DNA of 64,000 nt. Source: Promerops cafer. Its lineage: Eukaryota; Chordata; Aves; Passeriformes; Nectariniidae. The DNA is taken from positions 2,378,494-2,442,493 of the forward strand of contig VZSE01008388.1 of NCBI GenBank assembly GCA_013398275.1. Direction: 5' to 3'. Shown here piece by piece: positions 37,607 through 48,536 of the stretch (positions are counted from its first letter, which is position 1; each line of letters begins with the position of its first letter). The position numbers and the translations under genes are program-made. The notes beneath the pieces were generated by a model. That model was given only the letters and a program-made list of their open reading frames with translations, did no database searches and had not been told where the DNA came from.

Positions 37607-40484
37607 GGGGGCTTTTATCGTCCTACAGACTTGGCTGGAAGACAGGACAGATGCACATGGGTGGCAGAGCAGACGGGTACCCTTCACTTGGCTCAAAGCT
37701 TCAGGCAAGGGCCCAGCCATTACAGCATAAGGCACATCCATCACTATGAGCTTTGGGCACTGGCACTGCCTGGGGACTGGCACTGTATGACAGCTGTCCA
37801 GCTGGCCCTCTCTTATACTGAGTTTTGGCCATCCTGGGGGTAAAAATCCCACTCAAAGTCAAACATTCATAGCCCAATTTCCTTTTAGAAAATAGTTAAT
37901 GGAAGCACAAAATTTTGTCTCATTCCATAGGAGCAAATTGTTTATAGGCCATAGCAAATACAAGCAAAACCTAGATTTACCACAGGCTCGAACAGCTCTC
38001 TACAAAAATCTCTAATCACCCAGCTCTACCCCTGCAACAGTAAAGACAGCATCTCTCCCCTTCCCTTGTTCTCTGCCCCGTGCTGGAAAACCTTCACCAT
38101 AAAGGCAGCAGAGAGAAGGACAGTGCTCCTAAGCTGGGACCAGCCCTTTACAGCTTTCCTCAGGGATCACCCATGGAGGACAGTGGTTTGCCTGGCTTCT
38201 TCATGTACGGATGTGCTGAGGATCTGGAGCTGGACTAGAGTATATTACTGGGAAATCTGGTTTCAGGATTTTCTTTAGTCTCCTTGCCCAGCATCTGAGA
38301 AGCCTCAGGCCAGAGCCTGCTGCCTGCCATCAGTGAAACAAAGGACAATGCACTGTGGAGCTCATCTTTCCTCTCTCCTTTTCCAGAGAACAAGAAGTTC
38401 TGTTCCATCCTTTCAGCCACGCATGGGGCTGTTGTGAGCCCTCCTTTGCCTCTGATGAAGCCAGGACATGACCCCCACTAGGTCCCTGATGGAGCCCACA
38501 CATGCCCTGAAGCACTCCTGCTCCACCACCACCACCCAGGCAGCCCCACCAGCTCCTCAGGCTTTGCCAGGGCTGCAGGGAGCAAGATGGAGAAGGTGCC
38601 AGAGCTGATCTAGGCGATCTGGACCGAGCCCCCATTCCCTGCAGCCACACAACACAGGGACACAATAAGTCCTGCTGACTTGCTGTCTGTCTCTGGAGCT
38701 CTCTCTCTTTTTGAGAAAGGATGCTTGATGGCAAAGCCACTGAGCATGCCCCTGAATCACAGCCCAGGGTCTGGATGTCAGGCACATATCTCAGGCAAAA
38801 GGGAGTGGGATGGCACTGCTTTTCCATGGCCAAGAGGTTGTCCTGCAGACTACAGTTGCCTGCAAGCTGCATCCTCCCCCTCTCTGGAATGGCAGGTTGG
38901 TCAAAAGTGGCCCTGGGCTGTCCCACAGTGCTCCTTGGGGTGTTTAAAGCCTCCAGGGCACAAGTGGTCTGATATGACCATACCAAACTGTAAGTGGCCA
39001 TTAGAAGACCCCAAAATCCCCTGTGGTGTGCCGGGTGGTAGCAGATGGTCAGCCAAACCGACATGTGCCTTAATCCCAAGGGAAGTACATACACCACAGC
39101 TCTCATTTGGGATGCTGGGTGTACCAAGGCTATTCAGCTCTCTGCTGGAAACCAACAGCTGCCAGTTATTACCATGGAGTGTTAATTTGGTCAGGTCAAA
39201 ATGCAATATCCAGAGCTCTCCAGCATTTTTCTTCTGTAAAAGGCTTTTGTCTCAGGATGAGCAGCTATCAGTTGGGCCAAAGCAAACAAAAATTATGGCA
39301 ATAGCCTGCACAGGGTCCTGCTGCTGCACACTTGTCATTCCAAACAGGGATGCACTCACACTGAGGGCATCCTGGAATAGACAACGTATCAGGGCAGTTT
39401 AAAGGACCAAAAGTGGTCTCTCCCAAAGCCAGGATTGCCAGGAGGCCTATCCTTTGCACAGGAAATACTCACAATGCAACTGCTTGTCATCACTGAAAAG
39501 CAGGGTCCTTCTCCCTGGGTGCAAGAGCTGGGCATCAGTAGGTGCTGTGGCACCGTGTCCCACCACACCCACCTCGAGGCACAGAGCCCATGGTGATATG
39601 TTCCTTCATGCTGTTGCTAGGACACCCAAAGGCACCCAGGAGGCAAAGGGGTGCTGCGGCATTTCCAGAGAAAAATGGCTATCTGCGTGGTGCTGACAGA
39701 CAAAGGTGACTGAAACAGCAACATTCTGAAGCAGCAGCTCCCTGAGCTCTCTGCTTTAACAAAAAGATTTGTCTCTTCAAGTGCGGTGAAGTGACGCCAT
39801 TTACTCCATGGAGGAGGGAAAATGCCCTGGTTCCTTTGCCTGTCCCTGCCCAGGGCAGCATGAAGCACCCCCTGGCAATTCCCACAGGTAAAATTCCCTG
39901 CCTCAGCCTCGCTGAGAGCTAATGGGGAGCAGGGCTTGCTCCTGACAGCACCTTGCATGGGGACCACTTCAAGCTGGAGACAAGGCTCAGGGCAGTGGTG
40001 GAAGGATGCTTCTCCCACCAGCACCACTGACTGTCCCCCCCCGGCTGAGAAGCAGCCAGCACCAACCCAAAAGCTGGGTGCTTCTTGGCACAGAGTGATA
40101 GGGACAGGCTGAGGAGAAGGAATCCAGACCCTGCTCTCCCTTTGGTAGTAAAGTATTTTTTTTTTTAATTCTGGACTAGTGCACCCACAGGATTTTGTAT
40201 ACAAAGAAATTAAATTTCAATACTTTGGATAGCAATAGGGAATAAAATACGATTTGTATCATGTTTACTACACTCATTCTCACATCTCTAAATTATTTTT
40301 GAAAAAAGATTACCAGCCTAAATATCTGAAGACCCCCCCTCAATTTTTCCCTGATTGCTACCATATTTCTTTCCAGAAGAAAACTAGTTGCCAGAAGAAC
40401 GGCTCCCTATCACTGTTGCTACAGCTGTTCTCCAGGCAGCACGCTGTGCAGCTCTGCTGGAGCAGCTCTGCACGCCTGCCAGTC

Positions 40485-40545
40485 ACGGAATCCCAGAATA
40501 TGCTGAGTTGAAAGGGACCCACGAGCAGTTCCCAAACCATTTGTG
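40485..40545 (-). mobile_element. Short CR1 3'-end fragment
   Basis: A 60-base remnant resembles the CR1 3' terminus in reverse orientation (GGAATCCCAGAATATGCTGA, then a GGGACCCAC segment). It is short and diverged. Confidence 0.65.
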
Positions 40546-43500
40546 CACTATGCAAAGTTTTTCATACACATGAAACATTTTTTCACTCCCATACAGCTGG
40601 GAAGAGTTGCACTCAGGTGTTCCTAATTACTTAACTCCAGATCAAATGGAACATGTTAGGTCCATCTCTTTTGAGTGGCTGATCTTTCTGGAAGAAAAAT
40701 AGTCTATTATTATTACCAGCCAGGAACTGCATTTCAGGGCAAGCAGTAGGAATTGATGTTCATATTGTTAAAAGCCATGGATTAAAGTTCTGTTGATGGC
40801 CTGCTATTTGGACTTGCACTGAACTGTAGAAAATTATAATTAAAAAGTATATTTTTCACAATACGATTAACAACTACAAAAAGAGGTTTCAAATGTAAGT
40901 TTCTTTGTAAGCCCCACTTGTAACTACACAGTAGCTTTCACTACTTCTAATATCTACAACTTATACCCAGGAGCCTGCACACTCACATATTTTCTGTTCT
41001 ACACCCTGAAAAAAAAATGAAATTGAGTATATATCGGCTAACACCCACACAGCATTCTTCCTAATGTATTTCTACAACTACCAAGCAGAGGTCTCCTTGT
41101 AAATAAAAGCAGTCTCTTAAATTTATATTGCACTTTTCTTCTGCAGGGACTTTCATACTATATACAGGAATAATATCCACCATTGCTGAAATGCAGCCAC
41201 TTCTGGAGTGGAATAAAGCAGCTACTCGATAGGCACAGAGCAACATAAAACATCAGGAAGAGAAACATAACATTGGGACTGCAACAGATATTTAAGAAGA
41301 CAGACAGTAATTAAGTTTAAGGACTGTAATTTAGCCAGAACACTGTGAAAAATGCAAAGGGATCTTTAATTGGAAGGGGCAAGGAGCATGGCTTTACATC
41401 TCACCTGGGATGCACTACCACCACAAGGAGACTTGCCTTTCAAGCATGGGGTAGTAAACCACAAATACCACTACCCTCAAAGAAGAGGGACCTGCCTCTC
41501 CTCTACCCCATCACTGCACAGCTTCCCATCCTTGCTGCTGAAGTGCCTCTTTCCTCTGATACCGTCTCTCAGCACATCTGCCAGGGAAATGAGGTCGTTC
41601 CTTTTGTCCTCAGTACTTCTGAGAAGCAGAGGCACTTGGGTTAGTGACTTTCCCCCAAACTCACCACCAGCTGCTTTCTAGCCAGAGATAATAGAGCAGA
41701 GGGCTAAGTGGGAAGAGACTTCCTGAGACTGTTACTGAAGCTGACGGACACCTGACAGCAGGAGAAGGCTTCACCTCTGGCTGAGGCAACCTCCTTGCTC
41801 TGCCCTGGACCTACAGCCACCAAAGGGCTTCTTGCCCCCTGTGCCATGGATTGATGTGGTGATCCTCTTACATCCTTTCTTGCAGGGGCTGGCAACAGGG
41901 CATGGACTCCCTCCCTGCAGGCGTCCCTTTCTAAAAGTGTGGTGCCCTTTTGCTGACACTTGCCTCATGGGTAATGCTTTGTCCATCATCCTGAACCTTC
42001 AGGCTGCACCTCCCCAGCCCCACAGCACCTCTGATGTCCACTAAACACCAGCAAAACCTGGGTGCTTGTGCAACTTGGGCTGAGCAGTCTGTAGAAGCAA
42101 ACCCACAAGGGCCTCTGCTTCAGAGCTTAGAAGGTGAGATGGCTGCCCTGGGCTATCTCTTACTGATGGGGAAGCACTCCTGTCTCCACCTTCTGCCCAG
42201 CAGAAGCCTCCTGCAACCAGCAATGGAACACAAATGTTTTCCTGCTGACACACCAGGAGCCATTGTGAAGCTCCCAAGCGCCCCTGGAAAGCACGGTCTC
42301 TCTCCTAGGAGTGAAAGTGGACTCTTACCAGGAGCGGGGTGATGGCTTCTGACCTCCAACAAGCCCAGAGGAAAAGAAGAGCACAGGGCTGAAAGAGCTC
42401 AGCCATAAAAAGGGCAGCACTGGCTGCCCATGAAAATGGCAACAGACAGCAAGACACAGAATTGCTGTTGGCACCCACTGCATCCCATGACACTGCCTGG
42501 CCCTCAGCAACAGTCATGGGTTTCCTGGTCAAATGTGCACTGTGATTGAGGTCTGGGCTCTGGAGGGAGGAGTGGAGACAGAAAAGACACAGTCCCAATT
42601 TTTGGAAATGGAGGAAAGCAGAATGAACTGGGGAGACCTGTATCGTGCCCTCCTACTGTCTCGTAAGGCCTCCTGTGAAGAAGGTCCCCTTGTCCCTCAG
42701 ATGATGTCCTTTCTCTCTCTGATGGTGGCTGGATCTCCTGGGAGTTAAGTAAGAGCTTTCCCCCTCCATCAGTGAAGACAATGAGGCCCCAGCCATGGCT
42801 GGAAGCTGAGCAATGCAGGAGGCAGTTAATACATTCAGGTGATTTCAGACAAACACGGCTGTCTTAGAGAAGCTGATATATTAATCAGAAATGGCTAAGG
42901 AGCCATGGGTACTGGGTCTTCAGTAAGACAGCTATCTTATCTGTGGTGCTCCACATAGGGATTTTGGACGGGGTATCCCTTAGGAGGGAGAGTCACACTT
43001 AATTAATTGCCAGTGTGGGCTAGTAAACCCCAGTTCACAGCCTTGTGGGGCTAACTCTGCCCTGTGCAGGGAGGTAAGTCATGCCCAGAGCTGCTTCCAG
43101 ATGCAACAAAGTTATCACAGCTCCTGTTTGGCTGGTGCAGGGCAAATTCTTCTCCTGGGGGGTCATCTGGAGCAACATGGGCCTCCACCTGGAGAAAGCT
43201 GGGCCAGACCTGCTACAGGTCTGCAGCAGAGAGAAACACCAGCTTTACCCACTCATGATACCATCAAGAAAAAGGTGAATTTCCCCCATGCCTGTTCCCT
43301 TGTTTCTCAGTGGCAAACAGGGCCACAGTTCAGCATAAGCCTCTCTTTTGGGCCAACTTCCTGCCTGCATCCTTCTTGGGGAAGTTTCCTGTCTGTTCCA
43401 CCTTTCAGCTCCTCTGTCCACTGCCCTGGCAGTGGCAGCTGAGTGCCCACGTGGCTGCACGTGCTGACAAAATTCAGCAACCTCAGCCCTGAGCAGTGAT

Positions 43501-44154
43501 GCTGTTGCCACATTTTTCCCACACTGCAGCGAATGCACTGTGCCTGCCGAAAGGCCTCGGGAGGTGAGACTGCAGCACTGGAGCTGCCTGAACTGCCAGC
43601 CCAGGGGCTGGGTCATGAGCACAGGACTTGCTGCCTGGCTGAAGAACATTTAAATGCCTGACTCTTCCCATAAACCAGAAAACTTGATGTGGAAAAAGTA
43701 ATGGAGTAAAACCAAAATAAATCGGTAACAAAATACAGGCAGAGAAGCAATCATGGGTTTAGGGCTGAGGCGGTTGTCATCCCAATATTCACAGGGGGAA
43801 GCCAGTGTGCAACTGCTCCACCCTTCCAGTCCCATCCCGTCACATCCCATCCCTCAGCCCCACAGAGACCAGATTTTCTGTCTGCAGCTCAGACCTGATC
43901 CCTATTCAGCAAGAGTGCTGAGAGACAGAAAGAGGATCTTGGAGGCCAGTGCTGCAGCTGGATCCAGCCAGGACTTCACCACTCAGTGTGGTCCATGTCA
44001 TCGGTCCCTTCCTTGCTCCATCTTCTTCAGGCCACAGGATGAGGAGAAGCACAGAGCAGTGGGGAAAGGCCAAAGCAAACCACACTGGGGGCAATTAAGT
44101 ACACGAGAGCCTGGAAGATGTGGATGGATGGAGACACTGAAGCACATGCGGTGT

Positions 44155-44265
44155 GAGGAAAGGCGCTCCGGCCGCCGGCATGCGGGGCGGCTGCTGCCCC
44201 ACAGACGAGGCCAGTGTTACTGCAGGGAGCTGCAGCCGGAGCGGGGCAGCCCCAGCCAGCGGGAA
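44155..44265. promoter_or_regulatory. Small CpG cluster downstream of MDGA1
   Basis: At least six CpG dinucleotides fall within about 30 bases (around 44163-44192, GCGCTCCGGCCGCCGG and GCGGGGCGG). More follow to 44260. This is unusual against CpG-poor flanks but far too short for a standard CpG island. Confidence 0.35.
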
Positions 44266-44540
44266 AGCATGAGGAGACAAGGGGAGTACTGCAGGGTATC
44301 ATCCACTAAGCTGTGGGCTCTGCAGCAAAGAAGGTAACTGTTCTGGTAGAAATTTGTGCTTTAATATATTTTTGTTTGTTTGTTTAAAACAAGTTCGCAC
44401 TTCCCTGAGGAAGCCCTGTCCGACATTCCCAAGGAAACACGGGTGTGTTTTTTTTCCTCCTTCATTTGCTCTTCACATTTCTTCATTCCTATTTTTTGTG
44501 TTTCATTCCTTCTTTTCTCTGTGTGTGTTTCTTTCCTTCC

Positions 44541-44571
44541 TCTCTCTCTCTCTCTCTCTCACTCTCTCTCG
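44541..44571 (+). repeat. (CT)n dinucleotide microsatellite
   Basis: About fifteen CT units with one CA interruption. It is embedded in a polypyrimidine tract (about 44440-44575) and lies just beyond the candidate MDGA1 poly(A) signal. Confidence 0.92.
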
Positions 44572-44579
44572 TGCACATG

Positions 44580-44812
44580 CTTTTTAAAAAAAGTTTTGTC
44601 TTTATTTTTAAATTTTGTTGTAGACATTATGACTTTCTCAAGGAGTGCTCCAGTTCTGAACCAGATCCCTTTGCATGGTCATGCCTGTCAGTCTTTGGTA
44701 ACATATGGACACTTTGGTGTGCCAGTGAGGAGGGGAGGAAGAGGAGCAGAGGTGGCTGAGTAGGAAAGGAGCAGGAATGTCTTGGTCCGAAGACAGGAGC
44801 GCTCGCTTGCCA
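44580..44812 (-). other. MDGA1: MDGA1 3' UTR, proximal form
   Basis: The sequence after the stop codon runs without a gene-like feature to a canonical AATAAA on the minus strand at 44601-44606. Cleavage is expected around 44580-44590. This would give a short 3' UTR of about 230 bases. The sequence just beyond is a GA-repeat on the minus strand rather than a clear GU-rich element, so the site may be weak. A longer transcript reaching the stronger site near 35.4 kb is possible, since I recall mammalian MDGA1 having a 3' UTR of several kilobases. Confidence 0.5.
44601..44606 (-). terminator. Candidate poly(A) signal for MDGA1
   Basis: The minus strand reads AATAAA, about 210 bases past the MDGA1 stop codon. 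It is the first canonical signal after the stop. It lies beside a CT/GA microsatellite and I see no strong GU-rich downstream element, so its use is uncertain. Confidence 0.5.
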
Positions 44813-44904
44813 TCATCTGAGCAGCACGTAAAGGAAGAAAGTCAATGGGCCACAAAGCCAAGGGCTGTGCAGGGCTGGGACACCGCTTCCTGGAAGAGCA
44901 ACAG
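44813..44904 (-). CDS. MDGA1: MDGA1 last coding exon: GPI-attachment signal and stop
   Basis: The 92 coding bases of the terminal exon follow a good acceptor (CCCTTCTCGGCTGGCAG) and run to a TGA at 44813-44815. They encode a short small-residue stretch (ALPGSGVPA) and then a hydrophobic end (WLCGPLTFFLYVLLR). This is the layout of a GPI-attachment signal: small residues at the cleavage site, a short spacer and a hydrophobic tail ending the protein. The mature protein is therefore expected on the outer face of the plasma membrane with no cytoplasmic part. Mammalian MDGA1 ends with a similar LWGP-hydrophobic-R tail, which supports the assignment. The exact omega site cannot be fixed by eye; the GSG is the likely area. 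Confidence 0.93.
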
Positions 44905-46049
44905 CTGCCAGCCGAGAAGGGAGAAAGAGAATTAGTGATGGGACAGGTACAGACCTCATCAAACAAGTCAGCACACATCCCTGTCTTCTCCCACCCTGAA
45001 GCACAGAGAGTTCCCTGATCTTTTGGAATATACTTTGAGCCTTTCCTGGATGTTCTCAAGGTTCCCCAAAACTAACTTTGGAAAAAAGGTTGAATCTTAG
45101 ACACTTTTGCAATCCAATCCTCCTTTCTTCCCCAGAACTTTCAACTGGAGTCAAACAAAAGACTTCCATTGTGTTATGGTTACATCCTAGGCTAAAAGAG
45201 ACCTTTAACTGCACCTAAAATTTTGAAAACTTTAGAGTGTTCTGACTTTTGTTTGCCTCTTTGTCTCTGGAGTTAAGAAAATTGTTAGAAGTGACTCTTA
45301 CTCTGAAGGTTTTCTTGCTTCAAAAATAAGTAAATCAAACTGAACCTTGCTCTCAAGTGCCTGTCTGGCTCTGGTTTGCATACTCCAAACATCTGCTCTC
45401 TGGCCCACCTGAGGCATGTTATCGAGGGCAAAGGCAGGACTAAGGCAGACGGCACACCAGTGATTCCCACCCAATGCCTACATACTGCTTACACACACCT
45501 CGCTGTGGGTTCAATCCACGGCACACCCTAGAGAGAGTGGAGTTGTCTCCATTACTGCAGTGCTGGCATCAGTTTATGTGGGTGGACTGGAAAGGGGCTG
45601 GTGGGATTTAGCCTGGCTGTGCCTCTCTGCTCAGATGGCAATGGAAAGAAGCACAGCCCTCCCTTGTTCCACGCCCTAAAGAGCAGATACTTTTTTTCTG
45701 AAGGACTGACTTAACACTACAGGGGCCATTAAAGCCTGCAGGAGATCCTTCCCTTTTCAAAGCTTCCATAACTAGAGTTTCCAGGAAATGAGATACTGCA
45801 GAAGTCCTTAGCTTATTGGGGATGACACCTCCTGGTTGTTCTTTGATTCTTGCTAACTCTCGACTGTATAGAACAAGCCCATGAGTCTGAGGGCCCCTCT
45901 GGTGACTTCTGCTGGTGTGGTCAGCCATCCCGTTGAGTCCCACCAACACGTCAGTGTGCTCTGAAATCAGCTGCACATTCCTAGCATGCACATTTGTGAA
46001 TGCACTCCTTGCACCAACTTGCTTGCCTCTGAGGCAGACACAGTCTCAC
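44905..46049 (-). other. MDGA1: Last MDGA1 intron
   Basis: This 1.1 kb intron runs between the MAM-end exon and the GPI-signal exon. The donor is GTGAGA and the acceptor CTGGCAG. I see no repeat, RNA gene or additional exon inside it. Confidence 0.85.
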
Positions 46050-46158
46050 CCTTATTCGGTCCAATTGGCTTCCTCGGGCAGTCTCCCTTTTTCAGAGTGA
46101 CGTCATCGATGGCAATGTCCCCCTCGTAGCTTGTGCCCCGGACACCTTCAAAGATGAT
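46050..46158 (-). CDS. MDGA1: MDGA1 exon encoding the end of the MAM domain
   Basis: This 109-base internal exon encodes [19 protein letters not shown], then [12 protein letters not shown] and ends at [10 protein letters not shown] is the hallmark C-terminal motif of MAM domains, and the cysteine in GDC is the fourth conserved cysteine, expected to pair with the one in the 60.7 kb exon. The acceptor is CTTGTAG above 46158 and the donor is GTGAGA below 46050. It starts in phase 0 and ends in phase 1. The intron to the previous exon is about 960 bases and to the last exon about 1.1 kb. Confidence 0.96.
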
Positions 46159-47122
46159 CTACAAGCAGAGCACGGGAGAGAGCCCAGCGTGAGGCTGCAG
46201 GTGTGGAGGGCCCTTCCTGCACTGCAGGGCTTTGCAGAGGCGAGCAGGACACAGAGCAGATCTTATCAGGCCCCTAAGAGAATTATTTCCTTCCTGTTTC
46301 TCCAATATTCATAGGATCTGGAAAACCAGATCCCACTGCTTATGGAACCAACCTCTTTGTGCTGAGTGTCTGTGCAGTAATAAATGAGCATTAGAGCTCT
46401 GCTTTATTACGTGTCCTGCTCTAACAAGCCAACCAATACTGAACAGGACTTGCAAGATTAACTACATTCTTATTTACTATTCTGAAGTATCCAACAGCAC
46501 ACTGGGCATTTTGCCACAGTGCCACAACTTAAGCAGTCTGTACAGAGCAGCTCTCACAAACAACCCTACAACAGCAAAGTAGGCTGTTGGGTAAAAACCT
46601 CAGCCGTAAAAGCAGCCCACCGCCTGGGTACACGTGAACAACTCGATGAGCACATGCAGAGTGCCCAGTTCATGTTCACAAGTGCTCCTAGAGTCCTCAG
46701 CAAGGGGCACAGCAGAGGTGGGCTCTGCAGCACATACTAGAAGAAACCTTTAGCACTGTCACTTTACACCAACAGGCCAGCATCTCCCAGCTGCTCAGCA
46801 CTGAGGCACCTGTCCGTCACACAGACATATCCAAAAGGAGCTCTCTGACAAGCAGTTTCCAGACCAGCAATAATCAGAAAATTTATAGTGCCAAACTGAT
46901 GCTTGCACATAAAAACCTCAGGGAGAAGTGGATTTGACTTCTGTGCATCCCTTAAGCCTTTGCCTTGCCCCAGTGACCCTGGGGGTTGAGAGGTCCCAGT
47001 GCCCTCCCTTGTGCCCCACCAGCCCCTGTGCTACAGAGGAACGTATCTGCCAGGAAATCTACATCCATGGCACATGGATAGGGCAGGTGGCAGGTGGCTC
47101 CTTGACTGTGGGCTTGGCTTAC
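46159..47122 (-). other. MDGA1: MDGA1 intron between the third and fourth MAM exons
   Basis: This is a phase 0 intron of 964 bases with donor GTAAGC and acceptor TTGTAG. Nothing else is recognisable in it. Confidence 0.85.
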
Positions 47123-47253
47123 CTGGAAGGGCCCAGGAGGGTTGATGGGCACATGTGCTTGCTGCCACATGTTGCCCCGATTCCCACTGAGGGACCAGAC
47201 CTGGGTGTCGATGGCTCGCTTGTTCCGCACGCGAACTAGCAGGTTCAAGGAGC
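47123..47253 (-). CDS. MDGA1: MDGA1 exon encoding the third segment of the MAM domain
   Basis: This 131-base internal exon starts with the last two bases of a glycine codon and continues SLNLLVRVRNKRAIDTQ, then VWSLSGNRGNMWQQAHV and ends NPPGPFQ. The tryptophan-rich stretch is the conserved MAM motif (W-S-x-S-G-N-x-G-x-x-W). The acceptor is TTACAG above 47253 and the donor is GTAAGC below 47123. The exon begins in phase 1 and ends in phase 0. It is separated from the previous exon by a 13.4 kb intron, although both encode the same domain; the phases match, so no coding exon needs to be missing between them. Confidence 0.96.
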
Positions 47254-47824
47254 CTGTAAGAGAGAAACAGGCCTCTGGCATGCTGGGGCAGGCAGCCAAG
47301 CCTGCCTGCTGGGCTGGCTCCTGGCACAGCTCTGGGCTCAGCCTCAAATCACGGCTGTAAGCCCCAGCTGGCCCAGGGACAGCCTGCAGAGCCCCAGTGG
47401 TTATCTCTGAAGGGAACCAGCTTTCTCCTGTGTTCATGGATAAGTGCCACTGGCAGTGTTTCATCCACCTGGCCTTTCCTAGGGAAGCACAGACCCAGAC
47501 AATGAGGGGCAGGATGAGGAAGAAGCAGTGTGAAGCATGGCTGGGGTGGCATGAGAAGGGTGGCAGAAATGCTAGCTGCCAGGGACCTCCAGAGGCATCC
47601 CTTCCTACTTGAAGCTCTCTCCTGCTCTACATGAGGGCAGCATGGTTTTGCCTGGCCAAGTCTTGAACTTCCCTGAGGAAACCAAGTTTTCCTACTGTCC
47701 AGTATGAACCTCCAGCACTACCAGTTGTGGACACTGTTCCTTACCATATAATTTAATACTATGAAAAGATTTTGGTTCCATTATCTGTGAATTTTCCCTT
47801 GAAACAGTTGGGGGCCAATGGTTG

Positions 47825-47985
47825 ACAGCAACCTCCTCTTTGCCAGATTGAGCAAGTCCAGTTCCCTTAACTCCTCTTCCCAAGGACTTCTGCTCCGGGC
47901 CCTTGACCATCCTGATGCCCTTCTGCTAGACCCCACCAATTTCTCAACATTCCACTTGAAAGGGGGAGCCCAGAACATGTATTTG
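47825..47985 (-). mobile_element. CR1 fragment (3' UTR region)
   Basis: About 160 bases match the segment before the CR1 terminus, reverse orientation. Recognisable landmarks are the GAGCAAGTCCAGTTCCCT, GACTTCTGCTCCGGGCCC and CTTCTGCTAGACCCC-type motifs. Both ends are truncated. It lies inside the large MDGA1 intron, in the same orientation as the gene. Confidence 0.8.
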
Positions 47986-48507
47986 TCTCCCCCTGTTCAC
48001 CACTGACAGCTGAAATATGCAATGCAGCTAACAGGGCTCTCCCTGCTCTGGCCCTGGCCAACAACTGTGGAAATTCAACCAGTGTCCTCATTCACCACTT
48101 GCCCTGGGAGCAGCCTTGGAGTGAGCAGACGTTCTTTGAAGCACTAGACAGTGTTGCCTGTTCCACACCACCTGGTATCATCCCAGCCCAATGTTTTCAG
48201 AGGTTCACAAAGATCCTGTGAATAAATGCCGACTTCAAGTTCTTTCAAAAAAAGCAATTCCCAAAAGGTTTTGTCTATCATTAAACCAAAGCCAAAGCCA
48301 ACAAATCTCAAAGCATTTCCAGTTCTCACTTTGAAAACAGTGTCGCAGCTTCCTACCCTCCACCCACACACAAAACCATCTCAGTTTGTCTTACTGCAGC
48401 ATTTTGTTAGTATGCCCTCAGATTACTTCTTTTTCTTTTTTTGCTTCAGTGAAAAAAAAAAATTAAACAGTCAGGGTTGACCTGAAACACTTTTTTTTTT
48501 CTCAAGA

Positions 48508-48536
48508 AATCAATCAATCAATCAATCAATTAATCA
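48508..48536 (+). repeat. (ATCA)n tetranucleotide microsatellite
   Basis: About seven units of CAAT/ATCA with the last one changed to TAAT, preceded by a run of ten T. Confidence 0.9.

Larger units (their letters stand above)
36050..44579. other. Region between the two minus-strand poly(A) sites
   Basis: There is no recognised gene. It would be 3' UTR if MDGA1 used the distal site at 35.4 kb. It includes the (CAG)6 run, a small CR1 fragment, an AT-rich stretch at 40.2-41.3 kb, the CpG cluster at 44.2 kb, and a pair of long overlapping frames on opposite strands at 38.3-39.4 kb. Confidence 0.5.

Noticed and set aside
43753..44337. 194-residue plus-strand frame downstream of MDGA1
   Set aside because: No recognised domain. 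The frame runs through the CpG cluster, where stop codons are rare by composition.
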